Source: Magnolia sinica (lineage: Eukaryota > Streptophyta > Magnoliopsida > Magnoliales > Magnoliaceae). From it: a stretch of DNA of 64,000 bases. Below, piece after piece: positions 37,971 to 47,911 of the stretch; the first letter of the stretch is position 1; each line of letters begins with the position of its first letter. The notes beneath the pieces were generated by a model. That model ran no database searches and was not told where the DNA came from. It saw only the letters and a list, made by a program, of their open reading frames with translations. The translations under genes and the position numbers were made by a program. The stretch covers positions 20,970,001 to 21,034,000 of the forward strand of contig NC_080581.1 of the NCBI RefSeq assembly GCF_029962835.1, given 5' to 3'.

Positions 37971-39011
37971 TTGGGCCATGACAGAGTTCGGTTGGGATGT
38001 TAAATACGCTTGGGCCCAAGTTCTCGTCTCCAAGGTAAACTACACATTTGGCATTTTTTTTTCATACTATGAAATGTGTGTAATTTGCAGTCCAATTCTC
38101 TATTGAAATTTGAAATTGAGATGAGTTGTTATTGCTTCTGGCTATCCAAAAATGGTTGATTGTTTTTTCTTTTCACTTCCTCGCAATGCAGTTTCTAATG
38201 CAAGGGAAGGGGGCTCAGTACTCATCAGTCTTCCAAAGATATGAGCAAAAGGCAAAGTTCTTCATGTGTTCATGCCTCAGAAAAGGCAGCTAGAATTTAC
38301 AGAGAACACCTGGAGGACTACTCTATTGCCAGAGGTGGAACAACTTGCAATTCATATTGTGATATAGTTTTTATTTTGCATCTTTATAAGCTAATATGGA
38401 TGCAAGAAATTTTTAATTCTCTTTCAAAATCATAACATCTTTACAGACATTTTGTTGTGGTTGGGCTTCTTTTTTTTCTCCTGTTCATGTCCACCGCCAT
38501 TTCTAAATAACATAAAAGTGGATTAAATATCAAAAATTTCTGGTGTGTAAGTTTTCATCTCGAATGTCTCATTTAAAATGATATGTTCAATTGAATGCTA
38601 TCTCAGGTAGACTACATACTCAGAGACAACCCGAGAACTACAAGCTACATGGTGGGATATGGAAGCAATTTCCCACAACAAGTTCATCATCGCGGTTCTT
38701 CCTTTGTTTCCGTCAAGGTTGATCCTTCATTCATGTGTTGCAGAGAAGGTTACAACACCTGGTATTCGAGGAAGGCCAGCGATCCAAATCTTCTTGTGGG
38801 TGCAATTGTCGGTGGACCTGATGCCTATGACAACTTTGCTGATGAGAGGGAAAATTATGAACAGACAGAACCTGCAACTTATAACAATGCACCACTTCTT
38901 GGTGTATTGGCTCGTCTTAATGGCGAAAATAGCGGACTTAACCAACTCCTTCCAGTTATATTTTGTAAAAGAAGTATTGTAGATGATATGTTTGCTCCAA
39001 ATGCTTCATGA
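37971..39011 (+). pseudogene. GH9 endo-1,4-beta-glucanase, captured 3' fragment
   Basis: Three exon-like pieces with AG/GT borders. 37971-38034 encodes WAMTEFGWDVKYAWAQVLVS (family: MTEFGWDNKYAG, the last Gly now Trp). 38192-about 38350 encodes FLMQGKGAQYSSVFQRYEQK, then a TAG at 38291, then TPGGLLYCQRWNNLQF. 38607-39011 encodes VDYILRDNPRTTSYMVGYGS, VHHRGSS, GGPDAYDNFADERENYEQ/TEPA and APLLGVLARLNG. The catalytic His of VHHRG and the Asp/Asp/Glu of the D-x-E-R-x-N-Y-x-Q-x-E-P region are intact. The N-terminal half with the DAGD motif, and the exon between NNLQF and VDYIL, are absent. The enzyme family cleaves beta-1,4-glucans in cell walls; ATYNNAPLLG...NQLLPV is closest to secreted class C members, but no CBM49 follows. 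It is a pseudogene fragment carried by the CACTA element. Confidence 0.9.
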
Positions 39012-40308
39012 GTGTTGTTTGTAGTAATTCTTGTCACTAGTCATGCCTGTCCTTAATTGCATATCCGTTTTGTTTTTAAAAGTTCTTAAGACATTGGAAA
39101 TATTGTCAACGAAGTTACTGGGAAAGGGTACCTGTTGAAGGTTGTACTTCATCTTTCAGCTCTTTCTGAAATGAGAATTTTTATCTTCTTCGATTATTAA
39201 TGTTGATGCTGGTTCTTGTTCAATGTCTCAAAATTTGTGCAAAGAGGAATGCTCTTATGCGGCATACTGTGTAAAACTTCTAAGCAGTACTCTCTGCTCA
39301 TAGTGGACGTGGCTAACACATGCTAACATAAGTCGCTTCATATTCACTTCTTCAGTTACATTTGCAAATACAGTCATCCTAGCTTGAGACTATCAACCAA
39401 ACTCATCTTAGCCTGTGATTACTTTTTATTTTCAATGGTTGGCATGCTATTATTTTTTCTTTAACTTGTAGGAAAACTCTCAAATGATTAAAATTGTATG
39501 TCCTTGAGCGACTTATGTTAGCATGACCAGATACTTTCTAAATGTTACAGTTTTCTGCTATTAGCATACAACTTGGTCTGTAATTGGTTGGAGTGAGTTT
39601 TTCAGTTTTACTATGTTTTCACGCAACAAGTTGTATTCAACACTGGGGTTCCCGGCGTAGATTTTCTTGCTATTCCAATCAACAATGTTATTGTGGACAT
39701 TACTGAAACCATACATATCTGCATTCAGTTTATACATTGTTTGATTTTTTTTCTCTGGGATGTTAGCATGTAGCTTGGCAAAGTCCACATACACCTCTTA
39801 TGTTCACCTCTATCTGTGGTCCGATGTGTATGTGCATGACATCTGACCTGTGCATCAGGTGTGCCCCACTGTGAGCTGACTGTCCTCTTCTTTGGGACAG
39901 ATCACCTAACTGCATTATGCCTGGCTTGGATGTCCAACACAAGTGCTAGGTTGGCACATGCAATCATGTGTAATGCCAAGCTTTGATTACAATAATTGTC
40001 GGATGTTGATTCATTATTGTGGTTTCTGATGTGAAGTTTGCGATGTTTCAGCAAAGCAGGAACATCAGAGAAGGCAATGGTTATAGGATTGGGAGGGCTC
40101 AATCTTTTTGGAGTTATTGTTCTCAATAGCATGTTAAATTATGTTTTCCTATTCACCCTAAATTTTACTTTCCACTTTCTCTGTTGGTTGATCTTCTATT
40201 CACACTTCTCATATCTATTTGAAGGAATGTTGCAGTTTTGCCAGGGGGATTTATTTCATTTGTTTCTGACATATTTCCTCTACTTTAGGTATGGTCCGAT
40301 GTTTTGTT

Positions 40309-40357
<49 letters not shown>

Positions 40358-41666
40358 AAGTGCTTAATTCGTTTTACACCACATGTGCCAACATGGCAAA
40401 TAGGTGTAAGATCCAACCTGTCCATCAGGTTAATCTGAACTCGTACATCTTTTCCCAAAAATAAAAATACTCCACTCAGCATGTGGGCCTCAATATTGGA
40501 AACAGGTGAATGTACTAGAATACTTTCAGCTAAAATTTTCAGAGCTGTACATTTGTTTTGATAACCGTGGCCAACCTGACGAGTGGTTCAACCTGAATCC
40601 TGGGTTAGGGCATCAATAGTGTTAAAGGTTTGTTAGTTTGCATTGTAATAGAGATTGATGTTCTGACTTATCTAGAACAAGCTCTCCACAGACTCTTTAC
40701 GTTGAAATTTCTTCACAAAATTGCTTATTGGACTTTGATCATTATATTCTTCTGCAGAAAGCTTTGAAGAAAGAGCAGCTCTTGTGGCAACTTTTAAACA
40801 TTGAAAAGGATTTGAAGAAGTCAGATTTTCATAATAAACTATTATCAAGCAATCTGTTTTCAAAGAAAAAAAAAACTTATTAGTAGAGATACCAAAACAG
40901 CCTCTTTGTATAATTTAATTAAGGGGTTAAAATGATACTTTCTTGTGTAGAATCTGACGTGTAGATATTTTCTGAAATAAACAAAGTTCTAGACATTTGG
41001 TAAACTATACGAATAGTTTTGAGTCTAAAACAGAGTTTTGCTAACTGTAGGTAGACCTTATTGAATGGGCCAGGCCAAAAGTCTAATTGAATGATCTATG
41101 AGTAAATTCAGTTAGAAGTATTAGACTATTAAACAGCCTCCAAAAGGAGTCAGATCTGGACAGATTGAATTGCAGAATTGTACTTATAGTAAAGACATTA
41201 TGGTGTTTAGACTGTATAGTAAAGTTGCTTTTTTACACCCCATATTTCATTTAATTTGATGATACGTTCTGCTTTCTCAATTGTTTGTTTTCTATCCTTT
41301 GTTCTGATGTAATGTTAATTTTCAAATGAGGGTCGAGGGTCTTTCAGCAAGTAAGACAGCACATTTCTCTGTTATCTTGGATGTAGGATCCATGTTGTCA
41401 CTTAATCATTTGTTGTTATTGGTTCTTCTCCCCTCCATATTTTTGCATGTAACTTATTGTGGGCTTCAACAAGACGCATTTCATTTTTATCCCATCGTTG
41501 GAAAACTGAGCAGATCTTTGTGTTCTCATACTTAGTGTTCTCATATTTTGTGCCTTAGATGGTGTCTATTTCTTGTTGTTGTAGACTTTCTTTCACATCA
41601 ACAAGTTACATGCATATCCAGCCTGATTAGATTTTTTATTTTTTTATTTTTTTTGCACGTCTTCAG
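39012..41666. other. CACTA interior without recognisable genes
   Basis: AT-rich, intron-like or intergenic sequence between the GH9 and SSRP1 pieces. It includes a (TA)n tract at 40311-40354 and a polypyrimidine run before the SSRP1 exon. A short open stretch near 40050-40130 has exon-like borders but no family I can name. Confidence 0.55.
40311..40354. repeat. (TA)n microsatellite
   Basis: About 22 AT units inside the CACTA element. Confidence 0.97.
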
Positions 41667-44446
41667 GGGTTAATTCATGAAGTCTTCCCTATAATCTTGC
41701 GTGGTTTATGTGACACCAGAAATATTAGACCAGGAAAATTTTGTAGTTGTCAAGATGGATATGCAGTTAAGTCATCATTAAAAGCCGAAGACGGAGTTCT
41801 TTATCCACTCGAGAAAAGCTTCTTCTTTCTACCCAAGCCTCCTACTCTCATTTCCCATGAGGAGGTATATCTCCCTAAAATTACTATCATTCCTATGCAA
41901 ATTAACTCTTTGGATGTGCATGGTGAGCGTGCCTGTTTGCGGATGTGCATATGAGACATGCCATCCTATTTAGAGAGTGGCGTGGTCTGTTCTTGATTCA
42001 TTCCCTATCCAGATTGAATATGTAGAGTTCCAGATAGAATATGTCGAGTTCAAGAGGCTTGTAGATTCTAGGAGATTGAGCATATGTCATGGGGGTTATC
42101 TTTCTGCTTTATACTCAGGTTTGCCCATTCAATTGTGAGTAGTATTCGATAGGGAGCTAATTTATTTTAGTTTTTCTATGTAGGTTGTACTTTATAAAAC
42201 AAATTGGATCAATGTTGTGAAGACTGTGGTGCCTGAAGGCCAGTTACTGTGTAAACATTATACCAGGGTTTGTATTTCATACCTTAACTAGAGTACTTTA
42301 AATATAACTTTTGAGTACAACACTTTGATTTTTATTGCTATTTTGAATTGTATTCCTGATAATGTCTATTGTTCATGATTTCATAATGCATTGTCATTAC
42401 AGTTATTGAAATCAAAGAAATATTATGGCATATGCAAGAAGATTTGGCATCATTATGATGGTGGTAGTTGGGTGAGACCTTATGATCTCTACACAGATTT
42501 TGATTCTTTCCTTTTCACAAAAAAAATAATAATAAAATAAAATAAAATTATTCATGACACTGTTACTTGGTCTCGTTCAATAAAAATAAGTACGTTGTGA
42601 TTCATGTAAAGTTTGGGTTCATGCAGAGTGTGACAAAATTTACACCAAAGTTTTCAAGGTTTGACCTTATGTAAATGCTGATTTGGTCTCATGTTCATAA
42701 AAATGCACAATGTTTATAAATCACATCCTCTCGATGTTTATCTCTCTGAAATTGTGAAAGACTGTTTACCGACTGAGTTTTTCATATGTGAATGCAGACC
42801 CCTAAATGAATGGGAAGTAGATCTCCCAATCTTGCCTTATGGCAAGAACTGTGGGGTCCACTGTGTTGCATGTGTTTTATACACCCTGTCCATCCCTTTT
42901 GCTAGCTCATTTTCGAGCATAAGCCCCAAAATGAAGTAGATCCCAAGCTCATGTGGACTGCAAACAAGGTGATTAAATTGTTTGGCATTTCATGCTTGAG
43001 ACCTTTAACTGTTTGCAAATTTCACATTTCAGATAAGACATGATAGTTATTATCTTAATATTGGTTCATGTTGAAGGCTATATCTTGTTATTATTTTACA
43101 GAAATTACGAACCTGTAATTTGAGAATATTAGGTTTGTAACACTTATGAGGCTTGCCCAATTGCTTATGCAGACGAAATCATCCCTAAAATAGTTTGAGA
43201 TTCTTATGAGGTTCTTATGAGGCTTGCCCAATTGCTAGAGTATATACCAGACGAAATCATCCCTAGAATAGTTTGAGATTCTTATGAGGCTTGCCCAATT
43301 GCTTATGCAGCTAATCACTTGCTGTAAAACTTGTAGCTTCTTACTTTCTCCGTACCCTGAGGGAGAGACTCCATTCATAGGATCCTGTTTGGCTAAGTCA
43401 TCAACCTACAACAAGCTTGACTTCCTTATGAATATGGGAAGCAAATAATACACAATGTTGATAATAACATCAAAGGTACATCAAAACTTCCATGGCCTTG
43501 TTCATTGTTTCATGCAGTCAGTCCTATGGAATAAAAACCAACTTCAATTTCCTACTTTCATCAGCTTGAGGACACAAACATGTTTAACAATCATTTTTAT
43601 CTTTACAAGTATGGTTCCACAGCTGAACATGGAGTTGAGTTTTGTTTTAAAAAAAAAAAAAAAACTATCGCCGCTTTGTTTAGACCATGCCCTATTTGCT
43701 TTTCACAGTGGAAAAGGGTTGAAAATTATGAACTTTGGAGCAAGCCAACAACAGACTAATGGTGTTGAAGATGCTCTTCAAGCTGCTGATGATGATGTTG
43801 TAGATCCACATCTTGAACGGATTAAAAACAAAGCTGTTGTGAGGAAAGCGATGAAGAGGTACTCTTAGTCATCGGTGATCACTGTATCATTTTATCCCAT
43901 ATGAAATATGGGTACTTAATGATAGCTTTCATGGATTCATTATTTTCAGGATGAAGATTTTGTTGTGGAGAAGGATGATGGAGGCTCTCCTACTAATGAT
44001 TTTAGAGACGAAGAATCAGATGCTAGTGAAAATGGTGATGACAAAGAAGTAAACTACATCGACTCCCTTGTTTTTACTCCTTACCTTGTTTCAATAGAAG
44101 TTGGGTAACTAGAAAGTTCTGATACTTGATTTTGACATGGCGATTTATGTAATCGTCATTGCTGTTTTAGAATGTTTTGGTGCTTTTGATTACAGGCTAT
44201 AGCTTTTTCATCAATGTTTGGCCATGAAAGTTAATACTTCTTTCTCTTTTCTTCCCATTTCAGAAGCCTCTCAAGAAGGAAGTTAAGAAAGAAGCAGCTA
44301 CTCCTAAGGCATCTTCTTCTAAGAGGAAATCCAAGGATGGAGATGAAGATGGTTCAAAGAAGAGAAAACCAAAGAAGAAAAAGGATCCTAGTGCACCAAA
44401 GAGAGCTATGTCTGCTTTCATGTTCTTCTCAAAAGCTGAAAGAGAT
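41667..44446 (+). pseudogene. SSRP1: SSRP1 (FACT complex subunit), captured multi-exon fragment
   Basis: Exon-like blocks with proper splice borders occur in the right order. 41667-41864 encodes [20 protein letters not shown], then [20 protein letters not shown] (middle/PH domain). 42013 onward encodes IEYVEF twice, then degrades. 43709-43858 encodes [10 protein letters not shown] and [14 protein letters not shown]. 43950-44048 encodes DEDFVVEKDDGGSPTND plus an acidic tract. 44264-44446 encodes a Lys-rich linker and [20 protein letters not shown], the start of the HMG box, ending at a GT donor. The N-terminal domain, the exon between VEFKR and GKGLK, and the rest of the HMG box are missing. 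SSRP1 pairs with SPT16 as a histone chaperone. Here it is a broken copy inside the CACTA element, same strand as the GH9 and MAP65 pieces. Confidence 0.9.
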
Positions 44447-45201
44447 GTAGGTTGTTTTTGGTATGCCATGCTGGTTTTTGCTTCATGTTACCTTTAAAAG
44501 TTGAGTCCTACAATGTGCTTGGGTGGTCACAGTTCCCAAAGCAAAAAGGCATGCTGCTGCCAAAATCTGGTTAAAGTAGCACGCCAAAACGTGGTTATGC
44601 GAATCCACTCTGCCTTGCTCACATCCAAACCACATTTTAAAGAATCTCAGCCAAAATGTCTCTGTTACCTAAGAAGGGTGGCGAGTATTGAGTATGGCAA
44701 GTTAAAGAGTTTGTAGGATATGAGTACCTAAAGGGCTGTTTGTTTTACAAATTACCACAATATGGTAACGTAAATATGTAATGATTATCTAAATCTTTTT
44801 TTTAAAGACCATAATACCCCCATTTTCATGTGCAGGTGTTTCTATTACATCCCACCTCATATGTAGTGGTGGTGACTACATCTGTGACCGTTAATCTATA
44901 TGCCTTCCCTGTTTTTGAAGTTTTCCATTGAGGCGGATTGCGTGGTCACCGAACACTATCGAACTTCATGGTAGCAAGCCTATGTGAAGCCACAGAAGTT
45001 TCGGGTAAGCCGGTAGATCCAAAAATTCAAAACATTCTATCCGACCCCATCATGAGACAGGTATCCTTTTAGAAGTTTTTATGGTGGTCATGGTTGTGGC
45101 ATTATCTGTTAATACTGTAAAAACTTCACAGTTTTATGTTGGTTATCATTGGTCATGACATCATTTGTCATTTTTCTGATGATGCCATCTCTTCTATGTA
45201 G

Positions 45202-45308
45202 GAGTGATTGACCCCTCATGCATCGTGGAACAACTTGAGGCTCAAATTGCAAAGGTGAAAGAAGAAGCTTTTAGCAGGAAAGAGATTCTATCGAAGGTTG
45301 AAAGTTGA
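45202..45308 (+). pseudogene. MAP65 (PRC1/Ase1 family) single-exon fragment
   Basis: After an AG acceptor the frame reads [20 protein letters not shown] and [14 protein letters not shown], then a stop. The [18 protein letters not shown] core is a strongly conserved stretch of plant MAP65 microtubule cross-linkers, just before the microtubule-binding region. In family members KVEKW(L/M)AACEEE follows; here the sequence leaves the family after KVE, consistent with a decayed donor site. No other MAP65 exon is recognised nearby. At 35 residues the assignment rests on one motif; an unrelated coiled coil is the alternative. Confidence 0.7.
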
Positions 45309-45854
45309 TACTCACAAACCATGCTAAGCAACATATAGCAACTCCAAAGGTGCTTCATCCCCTTAAGTGTGTTTCGTTTATTCCAACCATTTCTGTAAGA
45401 TGATGCAACCAATTTATTGTCTCCATGTTGTACTTGCATGCCTAAATTTGTTTCAGCACGGTTTCTACCCTACAAACCATGATCACGGGACCCTACTTAG
45501 CTTATTTGATGTTATTTAACAAATGAACATTTAATATCAGGTCCAAAACAGCAACCTCAGAGAACAGATTTCAACCATACTGGCTATGACCAGCTAGTTT
45601 GCAGCAGCCTGGCACAATAAACTAGCAGTAACAAGCCAGAGAGCCAGATTTAGTATCTTAACTGATTCCTTTAGTATTAATAGACCGTTAACTATTTGAT
45701 TGGAATTGTGCTGATTATTGTCTTGATGAATGTTAAATGGGTGAAACATGATTACGATATTATTAAACAATCATGTGAATTATTTTTTGAATGACTATCA
45801 GGTGTAAGATAAAAAAAAATACAAACGAACCTGACAATTTTATTTTTTTTTAAT

Positions 45855-46211
45855 TCGTAGCTATTTTAGTGACGAACCAAATCCGTCGCTAATTTCTGAA
45901 CCGAGAATGGACGACGGATTGGAGGTCCATCGCTCTCCTCATATTAGCGACGGATGTTATCCGTCGCCAATATTTTTAATGACGAAAAATTCGGGTGGTT
46001 TTTTCTGAATTTCAGTGACGGATTTCTATTTTTTGTGACTGATCTTATCCGTTACTATCATGCGATGGACCTTATCCGTCGTAGATTAAACAATGGATTT
46101 TATCCATCGAAAAAGAAAAATGACCCAATAAACAGCGACAGACGAAATCCATCGTTTATTTGGTTTTACAATGGATTTGGTCCGTCGTAAATTCACGATT
46201 TTGGTGTAGTA
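45855..46211 (+). repeat. CACTA right subterminal repeat region and terminal repeat
   Basis: About ten copies of GCGACGGAT/ATCCGTCGC variants in both orientations (for example gcgacggatgttatccgtcgc near 45950), ending in the inverse of the left terminus. It mirrors 33886-34220. Confidence 0.87.
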
Positions 46212-47911
46212 TCATATATAGTGGTTCGGCTACGTGCCCACTCTACTCCCGACGGACTCACTCTCCTAAAGTATACTAGATTTCACTATCGGAAGTTTTA
46301 AATCAGGTTTACCTCAAACCTTTACATCCCTACACAAGAACTCAAAAATTTATGTCCTACGTAAGAGCAAAGGTCTTACACAAAAACCTAGACTTTATGT
46401 CCCACACAAGGACAATGGTTCGAATCTTGAACCTGACAATTTAGGCTACACAAGCCAAGGTCCTACACAATAACTTGAATTTATGCACTGCATAAGAGTA
46501 AGGGTCTAACTCCTGAACCCAACAATTTAGGCCCTACACAAGAGCCAAGTTCCTACATAAGAACTTGGTGGTTTAGGCCCTACACAAGAGCCAAGGTCCT
46601 GATCCCGAACCTAATATTTATGCCCTACACAAAAGCAAGGGTCCTACTCCCGAACCTGACATGTTTACTCCCGTCGGAAGCCTACAAAAGGACCTGGGTT
46701 GGTTTCTCCTTATGTTAACCAACAACCTTGGTCCTACATAAGGACCACAAATTTAGGACATAGGCCAAGGTACTACAAAAAAACCTAGGTGAGTTTGAAA
46801 ACAAACTCTTGCACTCCAATCTACACAAGGTTGGAGTACAACTTATTGACTCTTACAATTGACAACTTGTTGGATTGATCCCCTTTTGTCACGCCTCTTG
46901 GGTTGCATGATCTCTGCTCTCCCGTACTTCAGTCAGCTACCCGATGCTCCCCCGATCATGTCGCCGCGCGCCGCTTTGCCAAGGCTTTAACTCCACGATC
47001 AACAACCTTGCATGTAATACTTCTTCAAGATGAACAAGGTGATGAGAGTGGGTTGAATCTCTCATAACTAATAGGACGTTTTTTTCCTATTGGATTCAAC
47101 TAGATGGGTCTCCTATAAGATTTAAACAAAGGTTTAGCAAGATTGCTCAAGTCCAATCTCTAAGAAATGCGAGAGCTCAAGCACATCTCAATAATGAGGT
47201 TGAAATCCTCACTAGAGTTGTAATCTCAAAGGAGATAGCTTATAACTCAATGAAGTAGAAGCTTAGGATATAGGATTTGCATACATAATCACCCTACCTT
47301 CTATTGCTCTAAAAACCCATCAAAATGCCCAAGAACCAAATGCCCTTTATAAAAAGTTCAAACTCCAACGACTATAGCACGGGCAGAAAATGGCTTTGTC
47401 GATGCCATTGAAGGGTTCCCCAATACCATTGAAATATCTAGAAAAAAATGATGTTTGCTTCCTAGACGGATCTGGACATCTTTCGATTGCATCGACCCAA
47501 TCTTCAATGCCATTGAAGATCATACTTTGATGTCATCGAAGTGGCTTCGATGCCATCGAGAGAATCAAAGAAAAATCCAAAAACCTTGCTGGACAATCTA
47601 GATCCCAAATCGATGCCATCGAATTGTCCTTGATGCCATCGAATTGTCCTCGATGCCGTCGAGATTTCCATCATAAAATCTAGTTTGGTTGTTGGACATC
47701 CCTAACTATTTCTTGATTGCATCGGATAGGTCTTCGATGTCATCGAAGAGTATTCGATGACAGCTTGATGTCATCGAACATCACTTGGAATCTGTTGTTT
47801 TGGGCTGTCTTCTACACGGTAGATTCGCACCTCTTCTAGCTTTGTTTATCATGTTTTTCTTGTTCTCTTAAGACTAAGGATGATCAAATTTATATTCTTA
47901 TTGAGTCAAAA
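46212..47911 (-). repeat. Right part of the reversed SIRE-like LTR (R/U5 and U3)
   Basis: 46215-46880 is the reverse complement of the 'tgtgtagg...cctagagtc' region of the copia LTR. 47340-47780 is its palindrome-rich U3, here as TCGATGCCATCGA variants. A TATA candidate on the minus strand (TTTATAAAG) lies at 47345-47353. No gene is present. Confidence 0.75.
47345..47353 (-). promoter_or_regulatory. Candidate TATA box of the reversed SIRE-like LTR
   Basis: Minus strand TTTATAAAG, at the same distance from the palindrome region as TATATAAA in the copia LTRs. Confidence 0.4.

Larger units (their letters stand above)
33886..46211 (+). mobile_element. CACTA (En/Spm) transposon, 12.3 kb, non-autonomous, carrying three host gene fragments
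   Basis: Starts CACTACGTCAAAAT and ends ATTTTGGTGTAGTA. The two ends form an inverted repeat of about 29 bp with 20 matches, and all mismatches are transitions. The TSD is TCA (33883-33885, 46212-46214), the 3-bp size typical of CACTA. Both ends carry subterminal repeats built on GCGACGGATTTNATCCGTCGC. The empty site is seen in the copia LTR near 27655 (reverse complement: cccaaacacagTCAtttatag), matching the flanks cccaaacacgaTCA and TCAtatatag. No TNPD-type transposase or TNPA-like ORF is visible, so it would need a helper element. Cargo: GH9 glucanase, SSRP1 and MAP65 pieces. Confidence 0.9.

Noticed and set aside
37971..39011. A functional GH9 glucanase gene
   Set aside because: An in-frame TAG at 38291, a missing middle exon and absence of the N-terminal half show it is a captured fragment, although the catalytic C-terminal motif is intact.
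40030..40130. Possible exon encoding a SKAGTSEKAMVIGLGG stretch
   Set aside because: It has an AG-like border and an open frame, but no family can be named and no neighbouring exons are seen.
42184..42470. Additional exons at 42184-42267 and 42401-42469 with splice-like borders
   Set aside because: The peptides do not match SSRP1 or any family I recognise, so I cannot support them as captured exons.
41667..44446. An intact SSRP1 gene with long introns
   Set aside because: It lies wholly between CACTA ends, one exon has degenerated, the HMG box is cut after its first third, and no N-terminal exons are present upstream within the element.
44940..45060. Upstream MAP65 exon
   Set aside because: Although a GT donor-like site follows, no frame shows MAP65 sequence.
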